Below are positions 1-5,438 of a DNA stretch of 8,037 nt, piece after piece (positions within the stretch are counted from its first letter, which is position 1; every line of letters begins with the position of its first letter). This DNA comes from Trebonia sp. (GTDB lineage: Bacteria > Actinomycetota > Actinomycetes > Streptosporangiales > Streptosporangiaceae). The notes beneath the pieces are model-generated. The model saw only the letters and a list, made by a program, of their open reading frames with translations, did no database searches and was not told the origin of the DNA. Made by a program: the position numbers and the translations under genes. The stretch covers positions 1 through 8,037 of the forward strand of contig JASHXJ010000583.1 in NCBI GenBank assembly GCA_030043595.1, read 5' to 3'.

Positions 1-187
1 GGGCTGCAGCCACAAGGAGGCGGCGGCCCTGATGTCGATCACCGCGCTGACCGTGGCGGGCTACCTGAAGAGCATCAAAGGGAAGTATCTGGCGGCCCAC
101 CCCGACGTCCCCGAATCCATCGCGCCGCTAGCCGCGGTCCGCCGATGGGCCGAAGAGACCGGAATCCGCGCCCGCGGCTCCTGGTAA
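1..187 (+). CDS. LuxR-type HTH regulator, C-terminal fragment
   Basis: Reading from base 2 there is an open frame to a TAA at 185-187, giving the last 61 residues of a protein whose start lies outside the window. The visible segment begins GCSHKEAAALM and continues through TALTVAGYLKSIKGKY. This matches the pattern of a LuxR/GerE DNA-binding helix-turn-helix (G-x-S-x-K-E-x-A, then T-V-x-x-Y/H-L-x-x-I-x-x-K). The tail after the last helix (AAHPDVPESIAPLAAVRRWAEETGI) is like the extension of the actinobacterial LuxR subgroup that has Y-L-x-x-I-R-x-K-Y. The family normally carries a receiver or other sensory domain upstream, which cannot be seen here. The gene is closed by the hairpin at 196-224. 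The HTH assignment is fairly safe; the target genes are unknown. Confidence 0.65.
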   Translation, partial: GCSHKEAAALMSITALTVAGYLKSIKGKYLAAHPDVPESIAPLAAVRRWAEETGIRARGSW

Positions 188-195
188 CTTCCGTT

Positions 196-224
196 CCGCC
201 GGCCGCGGGTTCGCGCGCCGGCGG
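196..224 (+). terminator. Strong GC hairpin after the LuxR-type gene
   Basis: CCGCCGGC (196-203) pairs with GCCGGCGG (217-224), and inside it CGCG (204-207) pairs with CGCG (212-215) around a GGTT loop. The result is a 12-bp stem with one bulged C at 216. It starts 9 nt after the stop codon at 187 and has no T-run behind it, which is common for actinomycete terminators. Position and stability support termination of the upstream gene; rho-independent function without a U-tract is inference. Confidence 0.6.
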
Positions 225-251
225 GGATCGTAACCCCGCACTGCGAAGACG

Positions 252-283
252 CTGACGGGGACGCATCGCCAGCGATGTATCGT
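252..283 (+). promoter_or_regulatory. Putative promoter of the MarR gene (leaderless)
   Basis: A -10-like TATCGT lies at 278-283, seven bases before the ATG at 291, and no Shine-Dalgarno sequence precedes that ATG. Together these suggest transcription starts at or next to the start codon (leaderless mRNA, frequent in actinobacteria). A -35-like CTGACG at 252-257 is 20 bp from the -10, slightly longer than optimal, so the -35 assignment is weak. Confidence 0.4.
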
Positions 284-291
284 TGCCGATA
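264..291 (+). promoter_or_regulatory. Two adjacent palindromes, candidate MarR operator
   Basis: CATCGC-CA-GCGATG (264-277) is a perfect inverted repeat, followed without a gap by TATCG-TTGC-CGATA (278-291), also with perfect arms. Both present the half-site ATCG. The first fills the -35/-10 spacer and the second covers the -10 and the first base of the start codon. MarR-family dimers commonly bind such palindromes at their own promoter, so autorepression is the natural inference. Confidence 0.45.
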
Positions 292-821
292 TGAGCGCGA
301 ACCAGCCGAGCCTGACCGCGCGAGAGCTCATCGTCCTTGGCGGCCGGCTGACCAGGATCGGCGTGGCGGCGCTGCGCGCGCACGGCCAGCTCGGCCAGCG
401 CGGGGAGTCATCGGTCCCCGTCGGGGTTTTCATGGTGCGGGCCGACGTGTTCGGGCACCCTGCCACCTCGATCGGCGAGATCGCCGACCGGACGGGCCTG
501 CGGCAGAGCTACGTGTCCGAATCCGTCGCCCGGCTCCGCGGCCAGGGCGTGCTCGAAACGGGACCTGACCCGAACAACGGCAGGCGCACCCTGGTCCGGC
601 CGGCCGACGGGCATGCGCACAGGCTGGCGGACTCCGCCGATGCCCCGGTCGGCGCGGAGCTCGCGCAAGCGCTCGGCGAGACCGATCCCGCCGCGCTAGC
701 CGAGATCATCGCCGCGCTCGCCGGGCTAGCCAGCCGACTGAAGCCCACGCAGCCAGGCGACGCTGCGGGGGAAGAGACGCCACGGTCCGTTCGGGATAAG
801 GATCCGGCGGAACCGAAGTAA
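291..821 (+). CDS. MarR-family winged-helix transcriptional regulator
   Basis: This 176-aa protein has the MarR winged-helix at about residues 42-105. The recognition region is TSIGEIADRTGL then RQSYVSESVARLRGQGVLE, and the wing ends in DPNNGRR, the place where MarR proteins carry the D-x-x-D/N-G-R wing motif. Helices on either side (about 8-32 and 120-151) would form the dimer interface. From about residue 152 the tail is polar and probably disordered. The ATG at 291 has no ribosome binding site but sits just behind a -10-like element, which fits a leaderless start. Two palindromes over the promoter suggest autoregulation. The 3' end overlaps the convergent reductase gene by 96 bp. MarR proteins typically repress and release DNA on binding a phenolic or other small ligand; the ligand here is unknown. 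The neighbouring oxidoreductases are plausible targets, but no clear copy of the palindrome was seen at their promoters. Confidence 0.82.
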   Translation: MSANQPSLTARELIVLGGRLTRIGVAALRAHGQLGQRGESSVPVGVFMVRADVFGHPATSIGEIADRTGLRQSYVSESVARLRGQGVLETGPDPNNGRRTLVRPADGHAHRLADSADAPVGAELAQALGETDPAALAEIIAALAGLASRLKPTQPGDAAGEETPRSVRDKDPAEPK

Positions 822-1445
822 GGGCAGCAGCTTGATCGCGCTGCTCCAGTCCAGCCCGAGCGGACCCTGCAGAGTCATGTGCAGCAGCTGGAACGCCTCG
901 AGCTCGCGCGCGCGGCGCAGCGGCCCGGTGTCGAGCGGCCGCAGCCCGCTGTCCCGCGCCAGGACGGCCACCTTGTCCTTGGCGTCCGGGTCGTCGCCGG
1001 CCAGGAACACGTCGAGGGGAAGGCCGGCGACCTGCCCCGCGACCAGGGTGGACGCGAACGTGGTGTTGAAGGCCTTGACCACGCGCGCCGCCGGGTTGGC
1101 TTCCGCGATCTCCTCGGCGGCGGACATCCCCGGGCTGGTCAGCAGCGAGTCGAATGTGGAGAAGTCCACCGGGTTGCAGGTGTCGACCACCGTCATCCCG
1201 GACAGCGCGGCGCCCTGGTCACGGACCACCTGGCGGCCAGCCGGGTAGGGCAGCGCGAGCACCACCACGTCCGCGCCCGCGATCGCTTCCGCGACGCCGC
1301 CCGCCGTGGCGTCGATCAGGCTGGCCGCGAGCGCCTCGGCCTTGCCCGGCTCCCTGTCGGTGAGCCGCAGCTTGTGCCCGCCTGCCAGGATGCGGACGGC
1401 TATTCCCTCCCCCAGCTGTCCGGCACCAACAATCGTCACGATCAT
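726..1445 (-). CDS. F420-dependent-type NAD(P)-binding oxidoreductase
   Basis: The 239-aa product starts MIVTIVGAGQLGEG, a Rossmann G-x-G-x-x-G nucleotide-binding loop at residues 7-12. It then shows VVVLALPYPA after the fourth strand, a VVKAFNTTF segment, and a C-terminal ELEAFQLLHMTLQ block. These are typical of the NADPH:F420 reductase-like family (F420_oxidored N-terminal domain), cytosolic enzymes that transfer hydride between nicotinamide and a deazaflavin or other acceptor. The residues after strand 2 are TDREPGKA: the Asp favours NAD and the Arg favours NADP, so cofactor preference is unclear. The family usually ends near residue 210; here about 30 further residues (LLRFRRIL to LQSAG) are read through the 3' end of the convergent MarR gene. 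The start is supported by GGGGGA about 6 nt upstream on the minus strand. It is divergent from the FAD monooxygenase. True F420 use versus another substrate cannot be decided from sequence. Confidence 0.82.
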   Translation of the reverse strand: MIVTIVGAGQLGEGIAVRILAGGHKLRLTDREPGKAEALAASLIDATAGGVAEAIAGADVVVLALPYPAGRQVVRDQGAALSGMTVVDTCNPVDFSTFDSLLTSPGMSAAEEIAEANPAARVVKAFNTTFASTLVAGQVAGLPLDVFLAGDDPDAKDKVAVLARDSGLRPLDTGPLRRARELEAFQLLHMTLQGPLGLDWSSAIKLLPLLRFRRILIPNGPWRLFPRSVAWLRGLQSAG

Positions 1446-1522
1446 CGTGTCCCCCAGTGATTGACTGATTTACCCGCGCACACGCCTTCCCACGCCGTGA
1501 CGGGCGCGTCTACTGTCGTGGG
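1446..1522. promoter_or_regulatory. Divergent promoter region, reductase / FAD monooxygenase
   Basis: This 77-bp gap must hold both outward promoters. For the plus strand, TACTGT at 1511-1516 is a good -10-like hexamer seven bases before the GTG at 1523. That GTG has no convincing ribosome binding site, so the FAD gene may be leaderless; no good -35 is seen at the right spacing. For the minus strand, the GGGGGA ribosome binding site of the reductase is at about 1451-1456, and no clear -10 could be fixed. CAGT-GATTG-ACTG (1455-1467) is a small inverted repeat that could be an operator. Confidence 0.4.
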
Positions 1523-2839
1523 GTGCGGGTACTCATCGCCGGAGCGGGGATCGCGGGCCTGACGACGGCGCTCAGCCTGCACGCGGCGGGCATCGCGGCG
1601 GACCTGGTGGATTCCGCGCCGGAGCTGAGGCCGCTGGGCGTCGGCATCAACCTGCTGCCGCACGCGGTCCGCGAGCTCACCGAGCTGGGCCTTGGCCCCG
1701 AACTCGAGGCGGCCGGCATCGAGACGTCGGAGCAGGCGCATTTCGACCGGCACGGAGGCTTCATCTGGAGCGAGCCGCGCGGCCGCGGCCTCGGCTACGC
1801 GTGGCCGCAGTACTCCATCCACCGCGGCGAGCTGCAGATGATCCTGCTGGCCGCGGTCCGCTCACGGCTCGGGCCGGCGGCGGTAAGGACAGGGACGGCG
1901 GTGACCGGCTTCACGGAACGTGACGGCGCCGTCGAGGTGCTGCTTTCTTCTCGGCCGAACGGACCCCGCTTTTCTGCTCAGGCCGACGTGCTCATCGGCG
2001 CGGACGGCCTGTACTCGGCGGTGCGTGCCCAGCTGCACCCGGACGAGCCGCCGCCGAACTGGAGCGGCGTGATGCTCTGGCGCGGCATGACGGAAGGCCC
2101 GCCCTTCCTGTCCGGCTCCACCGTCGCCATCACGGGCAGCACGACGTCGGTCAAGTTCGTCGCCTATCCGATCGCCCGCGCGGAGCCGGGCCGCGTGCTG
2201 ATCAACTGGGCGGCCGAGGCGATGGTCGGCGGCTCAGTGCCGCCGGTACGACCGGACTGGAACAAGGAGGGACGGCTCGCCGAGGCGCTGCCCCATTTCG
2301 CGGACTGGACGTTCGACTGGCTGGACATCCCGTCGCTGATGACCCGGTCACCGGAGATCCTCGAGTACCCGATGGTGGACAGGGACCCGCTGCCGTGGTG
2401 GGGGCGCGGCCGGGTGACGCTGGCGGGAGACGCGGCGCATCCGATGTACCCGATCGGGTCCAACGGCGGCTCGCAGGCGATCGTCGACGCCCGGGTGCTG
2501 GCCCGCTGCCTCTCGGCGGCTGCCGATGCCGAGGCGGGCCTGGCCGCCTACGAGGCGGAGCGGCTCGCGACGGTCAACGCGATCGTGCTCGCCAACCGCG
2601 CCATGCCCGTCGACGCCGTGCTGGACATGGTGAGTGCCCGCGCGCCGGACGGCTTCGAGCGGATCGAGGATGTCCTGAGCGCCGCCGAGCTCGCGGCGCT
2701 GCGGGACGCCTACCGGGCCACGTCCCTGCAGGACGTCGCGGCCCTCAACGCGCGCCCGCCGATTGCGCCGTTAGGCGCAGGTTCGCGGCGCGCGTGTACC
2801 GCGGGACGGTGCGGGTCCAGTGCGTTTCTTCTGGGTTAG
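1523..2839 (+). CDS. FAD-dependent monooxygenase, group A (PhzS-like)
   Basis: The 438-aa protein is a class A flavoprotein hydroxylase. It has the FAD-binding GAGIAGL at residues 7-13 with Asp30 at the end of strand 2, GVGINLLPHAVREL at 39-52, the second FAD/NAD(P)H fingerprint GADGLYSAVR at 159-168, and the ribityl-binding GRVTLAGDAAHPMYPIGSNG at 296-315. The GVGINLLPHAVREL block and WWGRGRV are characteristic of the 'flavin-dependent oxidoreductase' branch that includes phenazine monooxygenase PhzS. Such enzymes use NAD(P)H and O2 to hydroxylate aromatic substrates; the substrate here is unknown. The GTG start gives an N-terminus beginning directly with the Rossmann strand and may be leaderless. 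Family similarity appears to end near residue 416. The last 22 residues start at a rare TTA leucine codon (2771-2773), look low-complexity and Arg/Cys/Ser-rich, and may be a frameshift-derived tail. The convergent-divergent arrangement with the reductase and MarR gene suggests a redox locus. Confidence 0.85.
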   Translation: MRVLIAGAGIAGLTTALSLHAAGIAADLVDSAPELRPLGVGINLLPHAVRELTELGLGPELEAAGIETSEQAHFDRHGGFIWSEPRGRGLGYAWPQYSIHRGELQMILLAAVRSRLGPAAVRTGTAVTGFTERDGAVEVLLSSRPNGPRFSAQADVLIGADGLYSAVRAQLHPDEPPPNWSGVMLWRGMTEGPPFLSGSTVAITGSTTSVKFVAYPIARAEPGRVLINWAAEAMVGGSVPPVRPDWNKEGRLAEALPHFADWTFDWLDIPSLMTRSPEILEYPMVDRDPLPWWGRGRVTLAGDAAHPMYPIGSNGGSQAIVDARVLARCLSAAADAEAGLAAYEAERLATVNAIVLANRAMPVDAVLDMVSARAPDGFERIEDVLSAAELAALRDAYRATSLQDVAALNARPPIAPLGAGSRRACTAGRCGSSAFLLG

Positions 2840-2880
2840 CTCTGGACTGATCCGCGCGACATCCCCGGCCGCGGAGCAAC

Positions 2881-2896
2881 CGGCGGGGCACCGCCG
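2881..2896 (+). other. Short intergenic hairpin
   Basis: CGGCGG (2881-2886) pairs with CCGCCG (2891-2896) around a GGCA tetraloop, in the 70-bp gap between the FAD monooxygenase stop and the next gene. It could attenuate read-through or lie in the leader of the lipoprotein gene. With a 6-bp stem and no T-run, a terminator role is only possible. Confidence 0.3.
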
Positions 2897-2909
2897 CTGT
2901 CTAAGAGGT

Positions 2910-3971
2910 GTGGGCATCCGGCCGGCGGCGCGAGCCGCGCTCGTGACCTTGATCCTCTGCGCGACCGCCTGCACGACCGCGCGTACGGCAGGCTCCGCGC
3001 CGCAGCAGCCGGGGCCGTCCTCCCCCGCCGGATCGGATGTCTTCAGCGAGATTCCCGGCGACAGCCCCACGCTGACGCAAGCCGGCGGCCGCTGGTACAT
3101 GAGCTGGGACGTGCCGCGGGCCGGAGCCTCCGGGCCGCCGCCGATGGTGCTGGCCCGGATCGACATGGGCACCGGCGAGGTCGCCGCGACGAACACCTTC
3201 AGCCCGGGATTCGTCGGCACCCCGCTGTTCGCGGCCGGGTCGATCTGGGTGACCGACTCGACCTCGCTGGGCGACCTGCTGCTGCGCCTGGACCCGGTCA
3301 CGCTCATGGTGACCGGTGAGCTGAGGTTCAGCCCGAGCCGGTACGCCGAGAACGCGAACGCGGCCTACGCTGGCGGCTGGCTGTGGCTAGACGGCGGCGA
3401 CCGGCTGCTGCGAGTGTCGCCGTCCTCGGTGGAAACGACGGCGGTCGTCCCGCTCGGGACTTACATGTCCAACGTGGGCGCGAGCGCGGACGGTTCGGCT
3501 CTCGTCGTGAGCGAGCAGGGATACACGGGGGCGGTCCAGCTGCGGAACCCGCAGACCGGCGCGCTGCTCGCCTCGCACCCGGCCGCCGGTGCCCAGGCCG
3601 CGGTGATCGACGGCTTCGCCGGCTCTGGCGTCTGGATCACGGAGATCACTGGCATGTCCGCCTTTGCCGAGCGGCTTTCCGCCGCCACGATGGCGCCCTC
3701 CGGGGCACGCCAGGCCTCCGGGCCCAACGACCTGACCGCGCGGGTCGCCGACGGCCTGCTCTGGGTGACCGAGTACGAGGCCGGCGGACCCGCCAGGAAC
3801 TACTGCGCCGCCGTGGACTCGGGCCGCCAGCTCGCCCCGCTCCCGGTCACCAGCCTCAGCCAGGGCCAGCTGCTGGCCGTCAGCGGTGACCTGCTCTACT
3901 TCGCCGAGCCCCTGCCGCCCGCGACCGGGTGGCGGCTGGTGCCCGTTCCGGTCCCGGCCCCCTGCAGGTAG
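2910..3971 (+). CDS. Secreted beta-propeller-like (lipo)protein
   Basis: With the GTG at 2910 the product is 353 aa and begins with a signal peptide: a charged start (GIRPAAR), a hydrophobic core (AALVTLIL) and then CATAC. Cys21 could be lipidated, although the lipobox ATAC has Ala rather than Leu at -3, so simple Sec export is also possible. A Pro/Ser/Gly-rich linker follows. The body repeats a strand motif (GSIWVTD, GGWLWLDG, GSGVWITE, DGLLWVTE) spaced as in beta-propeller blades of the NHL/YVTN or virginiamycin-B-lyase-like fold. Two late cysteines (in NYCAAV and the final PAPCR) could form a disulfide. An upstream GTG at 2820 is in frame, but it would overlap the FAD gene and put 30 extra residues before the signal peptide, so 2910 is preferred. 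The ribosome binding site is poor (AGAGG almost touching the start). The gene is followed 21 bp later by the DUF427 gene, probably co-transcribed. Ligand or function is not recognised. Confidence 0.7.
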   Translation: MGIRPAARAALVTLILCATACTTARTAGSAPQQPGPSSPAGSDVFSEIPGDSPTLTQAGGRWYMSWDVPRAGASGPPPMVLARIDMGTGEVAATNTFSPGFVGTPLFAAGSIWVTDSTSLGDLLLRLDPVTLMVTGELRFSPSRYAENANAAYAGGWLWLDGGDRLLRVSPSSVETTAVVPLGTYMSNVGASADGSALVVSEQGYTGAVQLRNPQTGALLASHPAAGAQAAVIDGFAGSGVWITEITGMSAFAERLSAATMAPSGARQASGPNDLTARVADGLLWVTEYEAGGPARNYCAAVDSGRQLAPLPVTSLSQGQLLAVSGDLLYFAEPLPPATGWRLVPVPVPAPCR

Positions 3972-3992
3972 CGTGGGTAGCGGAGGCTTGCT

Positions 3993-4745
3993 ATGCAGGA
4001 GAACACACGCGGGACGGTACGAGTCGAGCACGGCGCGAAGCGGGTCCGCTGTTACCTGGCCGGCCGGCTAGTGGCCGACACCCGGCACCCGGTCCTGGTA
4101 TGGGAGACCCCCTACTACCCCGCGTACTACGTGCCGCTCGCGGACGTTGCCGCGGAACTCGCGCCGACCGGCAAGACCGAGCACTCACCGAGCCGCGGCG
4201 ACGCGGAGATCTTCGACGTCCGGGTGGCGGACGTGACCGCGGAGAGCGCGGCCAAACGGTACCAGCACTCGCCGCTCGAGGCGCTGCACGACCTGGTCCG
4301 GTTCGACTGGGCCGCGATGGACGAATGGCTCGAGGAAGACGAGCCGGTCTATACGCATCCGCGGGACCCGTATAAGCGAGTGGACATCCTCGCCAGCTCC
4401 CGGCATGTCCGGGTGGAGGTCGACGGCATGACCGTCGCCGATTCCGTCCGGCCGCACATCCTGTTCGAGACCGGCCTGCCGCCGCGCTACTACCTGCCGC
4501 TCAGCGACCTGCGGACCGAGTTGCTGCATCCTTCGGACACCCAGACGCACTGCCCGTACAAGGGCACAGCGAGCTACTGGTCGGTGGACACCGGTCAGGG
4601 CGTGCACACAGACCTCGTGTGGACCTACCGGGCGCCGCTGCCGGAGAGCCAGAAGATCGCCGGACTGGCGTGCTTCTACGACGAGAAGGTGGACGTCTAC
4701 GTCGACGGCGAGCTGCAGCGGCGGCCGCGGACGCCGTTCAGCTGA
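3993..4745 (+). CDS. Tandem DUF427 (NTP_transf_9) domain protein
   Basis: The 250-aa protein holds two related units. Unit 1 (about 18-76) has VRCYLAGRLVADT, then WETPYYPAYYVPLADV; unit 2 (about 138-200) has VRVEVDGMTVADS, then FETGLPPRYYLPLSDL and THCPYKGTASYWSV. These are the hallmarks of the DUF427 family (Pfam PF04248, labelled a nucleotidyltransferase-like domain, with no firmly established reaction). The second unit keeps the conserved CPYKG signature (187-191), whereas the first has SPSRG at the equivalent place (65-69), so the N-terminal copy may be structural. There is no signal peptide, so the protein is probably cytosolic. The start ATG has CGGAGG at 3981-3986, six bases upstream, a good ribosome binding site. 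The double-domain length of about 250 aa is usual in actinobacteria. It is followed immediately by a terminator-like hairpin. Confidence 0.85.
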   Translation: MQENTRGTVRVEHGAKRVRCYLAGRLVADTRHPVLVWETPYYPAYYVPLADVAAELAPTGKTEHSPSRGDAEIFDVRVADVTAESAAKRYQHSPLEALHDLVRFDWAAMDEWLEEDEPVYTHPRDPYKRVDILASSRHVRVEVDGMTVADSVRPHILFETGLPPRYYLPLSDLRTELLHPSDTQTHCPYKGTASYWSVDTGQGVHTDLVWTYRAPLPESQKIAGLACFYDEKVDVYVDGELQRRPRTPFS

Positions 4746-4769
4746 CGGCGGGCCTGACTGGTCCCGCCG
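4746..4769 (+). terminator. Hairpin directly after the DUF427 stop codon
   Basis: CGGCGGG (4746-4752) and CCCGCCG (4763-4769) form a perfect 7-bp GC stem with a 10-nt loop, beginning at the base after the TGA at 4743-4745. It is followed by AAAATTT (4770-4776), which includes only three T, so it is a plausible intrinsic terminator with a weak U-tract. Confidence 0.55.
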
Positions 4770-4814
4770 AAAATTTCGGGGCCAATAGCCGACCGAGCCT
4801 AGGCACCCGGTGCC
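4767..4814. promoter_or_regulatory. Two palindromes upstream of the signalling cluster
   Basis: CCGAAA-A-TTTCGG (4767-4779) and GGCACC-C-GGTGCC (4802-4814) are perfect inverted repeats with 6-bp arms around a single centre base, 22 bp apart, in the gap before the three-gene signalling cluster. The first shares bases with the terminator stem. Downstream lie -10-like hexamers TACTCT (4823-4828) and TACGGT (4836-4841), so the second palindrome may be an operator near the cluster promoter. No convincing -35 was found. The rest of 4842-4904 shows nothing else recognisable. Confidence 0.35.
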
Positions 4815-4929
4815 GCCAGTTTTACTCTTGAACCCTACGGTCTGCCCGCGTGGGGCGCGGCGGCCGGGCGGAGCTGTTCCGGACCCTGACGGCACGCCAT
4901 CGCCAGGAAGGAAGGCTCCGGAATTCGCC

Positions 4930-5298
4930 ATGACTGATGCCCCGCAGGCTGATCCAGCCCGGGCTGCAGGCTTTAGCCCCTCACCCCCGCCCGCCGGGCA
5001 ATCACCGGACACCGGGCGGGATAACGACGCCGCCGCGCTTGGCCAGGCGATTGCCAGCCGGTTGTTCCGCGCAGGATTTGACCTGCATTTCGCGCTCGCG
5101 CTGGCCGGTGACGGACCCGCCGCGGGACGGCTGCAGCATGCCGTCACCGAACTTGACGAGGCAATCAGAGACCTGCGGCACTTGATGCTCGCCGTGCAGG
5201 CGCCGCCCGAAGCGGCGGCACCGGACCCCGCCACCCTGGTCGATATACGATCACGACGTCCGGCCCAGGAGACGGACGCCAGCCGCGCCCGGCAATGA
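4930..5298 (+). CDS. Small orphan histidine-kinase-dimerisation-like helical protein
   Basis: The product is 122 aa. Residues 1-33 are Pro/Ala-rich and probably disordered. Residues 35-89 read as two amphipathic helices, ending in LQHAVTELDEAIRDLRHLML. This resembles the dimerisation (DHp, HisKA_3) hairpin of DevS-type GAF histidine kinases, which has H-D-x-V-I-x-x-L-F-A-x-G-L then D-L-D-x-x-I-x-x-I-R. The LF-x-x-GF core (45-50) is present, but the phospho-acceptor His aligns with Gly38, and no ATPase domain follows; the C-terminus (90-122) is again low complexity. If this reading is right, it cannot autophosphorylate and would act as a dimerisation or docking partner. The ATG at 4930 is preceded by AGGAAGGAAGG (4905-4915), a strong but rather distant ribosome binding site (14 nt). 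It lies just upstream of two GAF-ANTAR genes. Similarity to a kinase helix is by eye only. Confidence 0.6.
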   Translation: MTDAPQADPARAAGFSPSPPPAGQSPDTGRDNDAAALGQAIASRLFRAGFDLHFALALAGDGPAAGRLQHAVTELDEAIRDLRHLMLAVQAPPEAAAPDPATLVDIRSRRPAQETDASRARQ

Positions 5299-5438
5299 GG
5301 ACTGCGCGCAACGGCCACGAATATCCCGCAAGACCCAGCCGTGGCAGGCAACGCCGCGGCACCGCCCCCTTGCGGGCCGAAGGTCTCTGTCCCCGTGCCC
5401 GCAGGTGTGCTGGGATTGGCATGGGGAGGATATGCGGC
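5299..5438 (+). promoter_or_regulatory. 140-bp leader before the first GAF-ANTAR gene, with hairpin
   Basis: If the next gene starts at the GTG at 5439, this stretch is untranslated. It contains a hairpin: CTTGCGGGC (5369-5377) pairs with GCCCGCAGG (5397-5405), including one G-U pair, around a 19-nt loop. The frame is open from an ATG at 5295 that overlaps the previous stop (ATGA), so translation from there is not excluded. The predicted N-terminal 48 residues in that case are Arg-rich and unlike the family. A long leader with a stem-loop directly before an RNA-binding ANTAR gene invites a test for autoregulation. Confidence 0.35.
5423..5430 (+). promoter_or_regulatory. Ribosome binding site that sets the GAF-ANTAR start
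   Basis: GGGGAGGA lies 8 nt before the GTG at 5439. It is the best Shine-Dalgarno match in the area and is too close to the ATG at 5421 to serve it, so it favours 5439 as the true start. Confidence 0.6.

Noticed and set aside
5295..5438. ATGA-overlapping upstream start for the first GAF-ANTAR gene
   Set aside because: It would add 48 Arg-rich residues unlike the family, while a strong ribosome binding site 8 nt before the GTG at 5439 fits the family N-terminus. It is kept as an alternative, not as the call.
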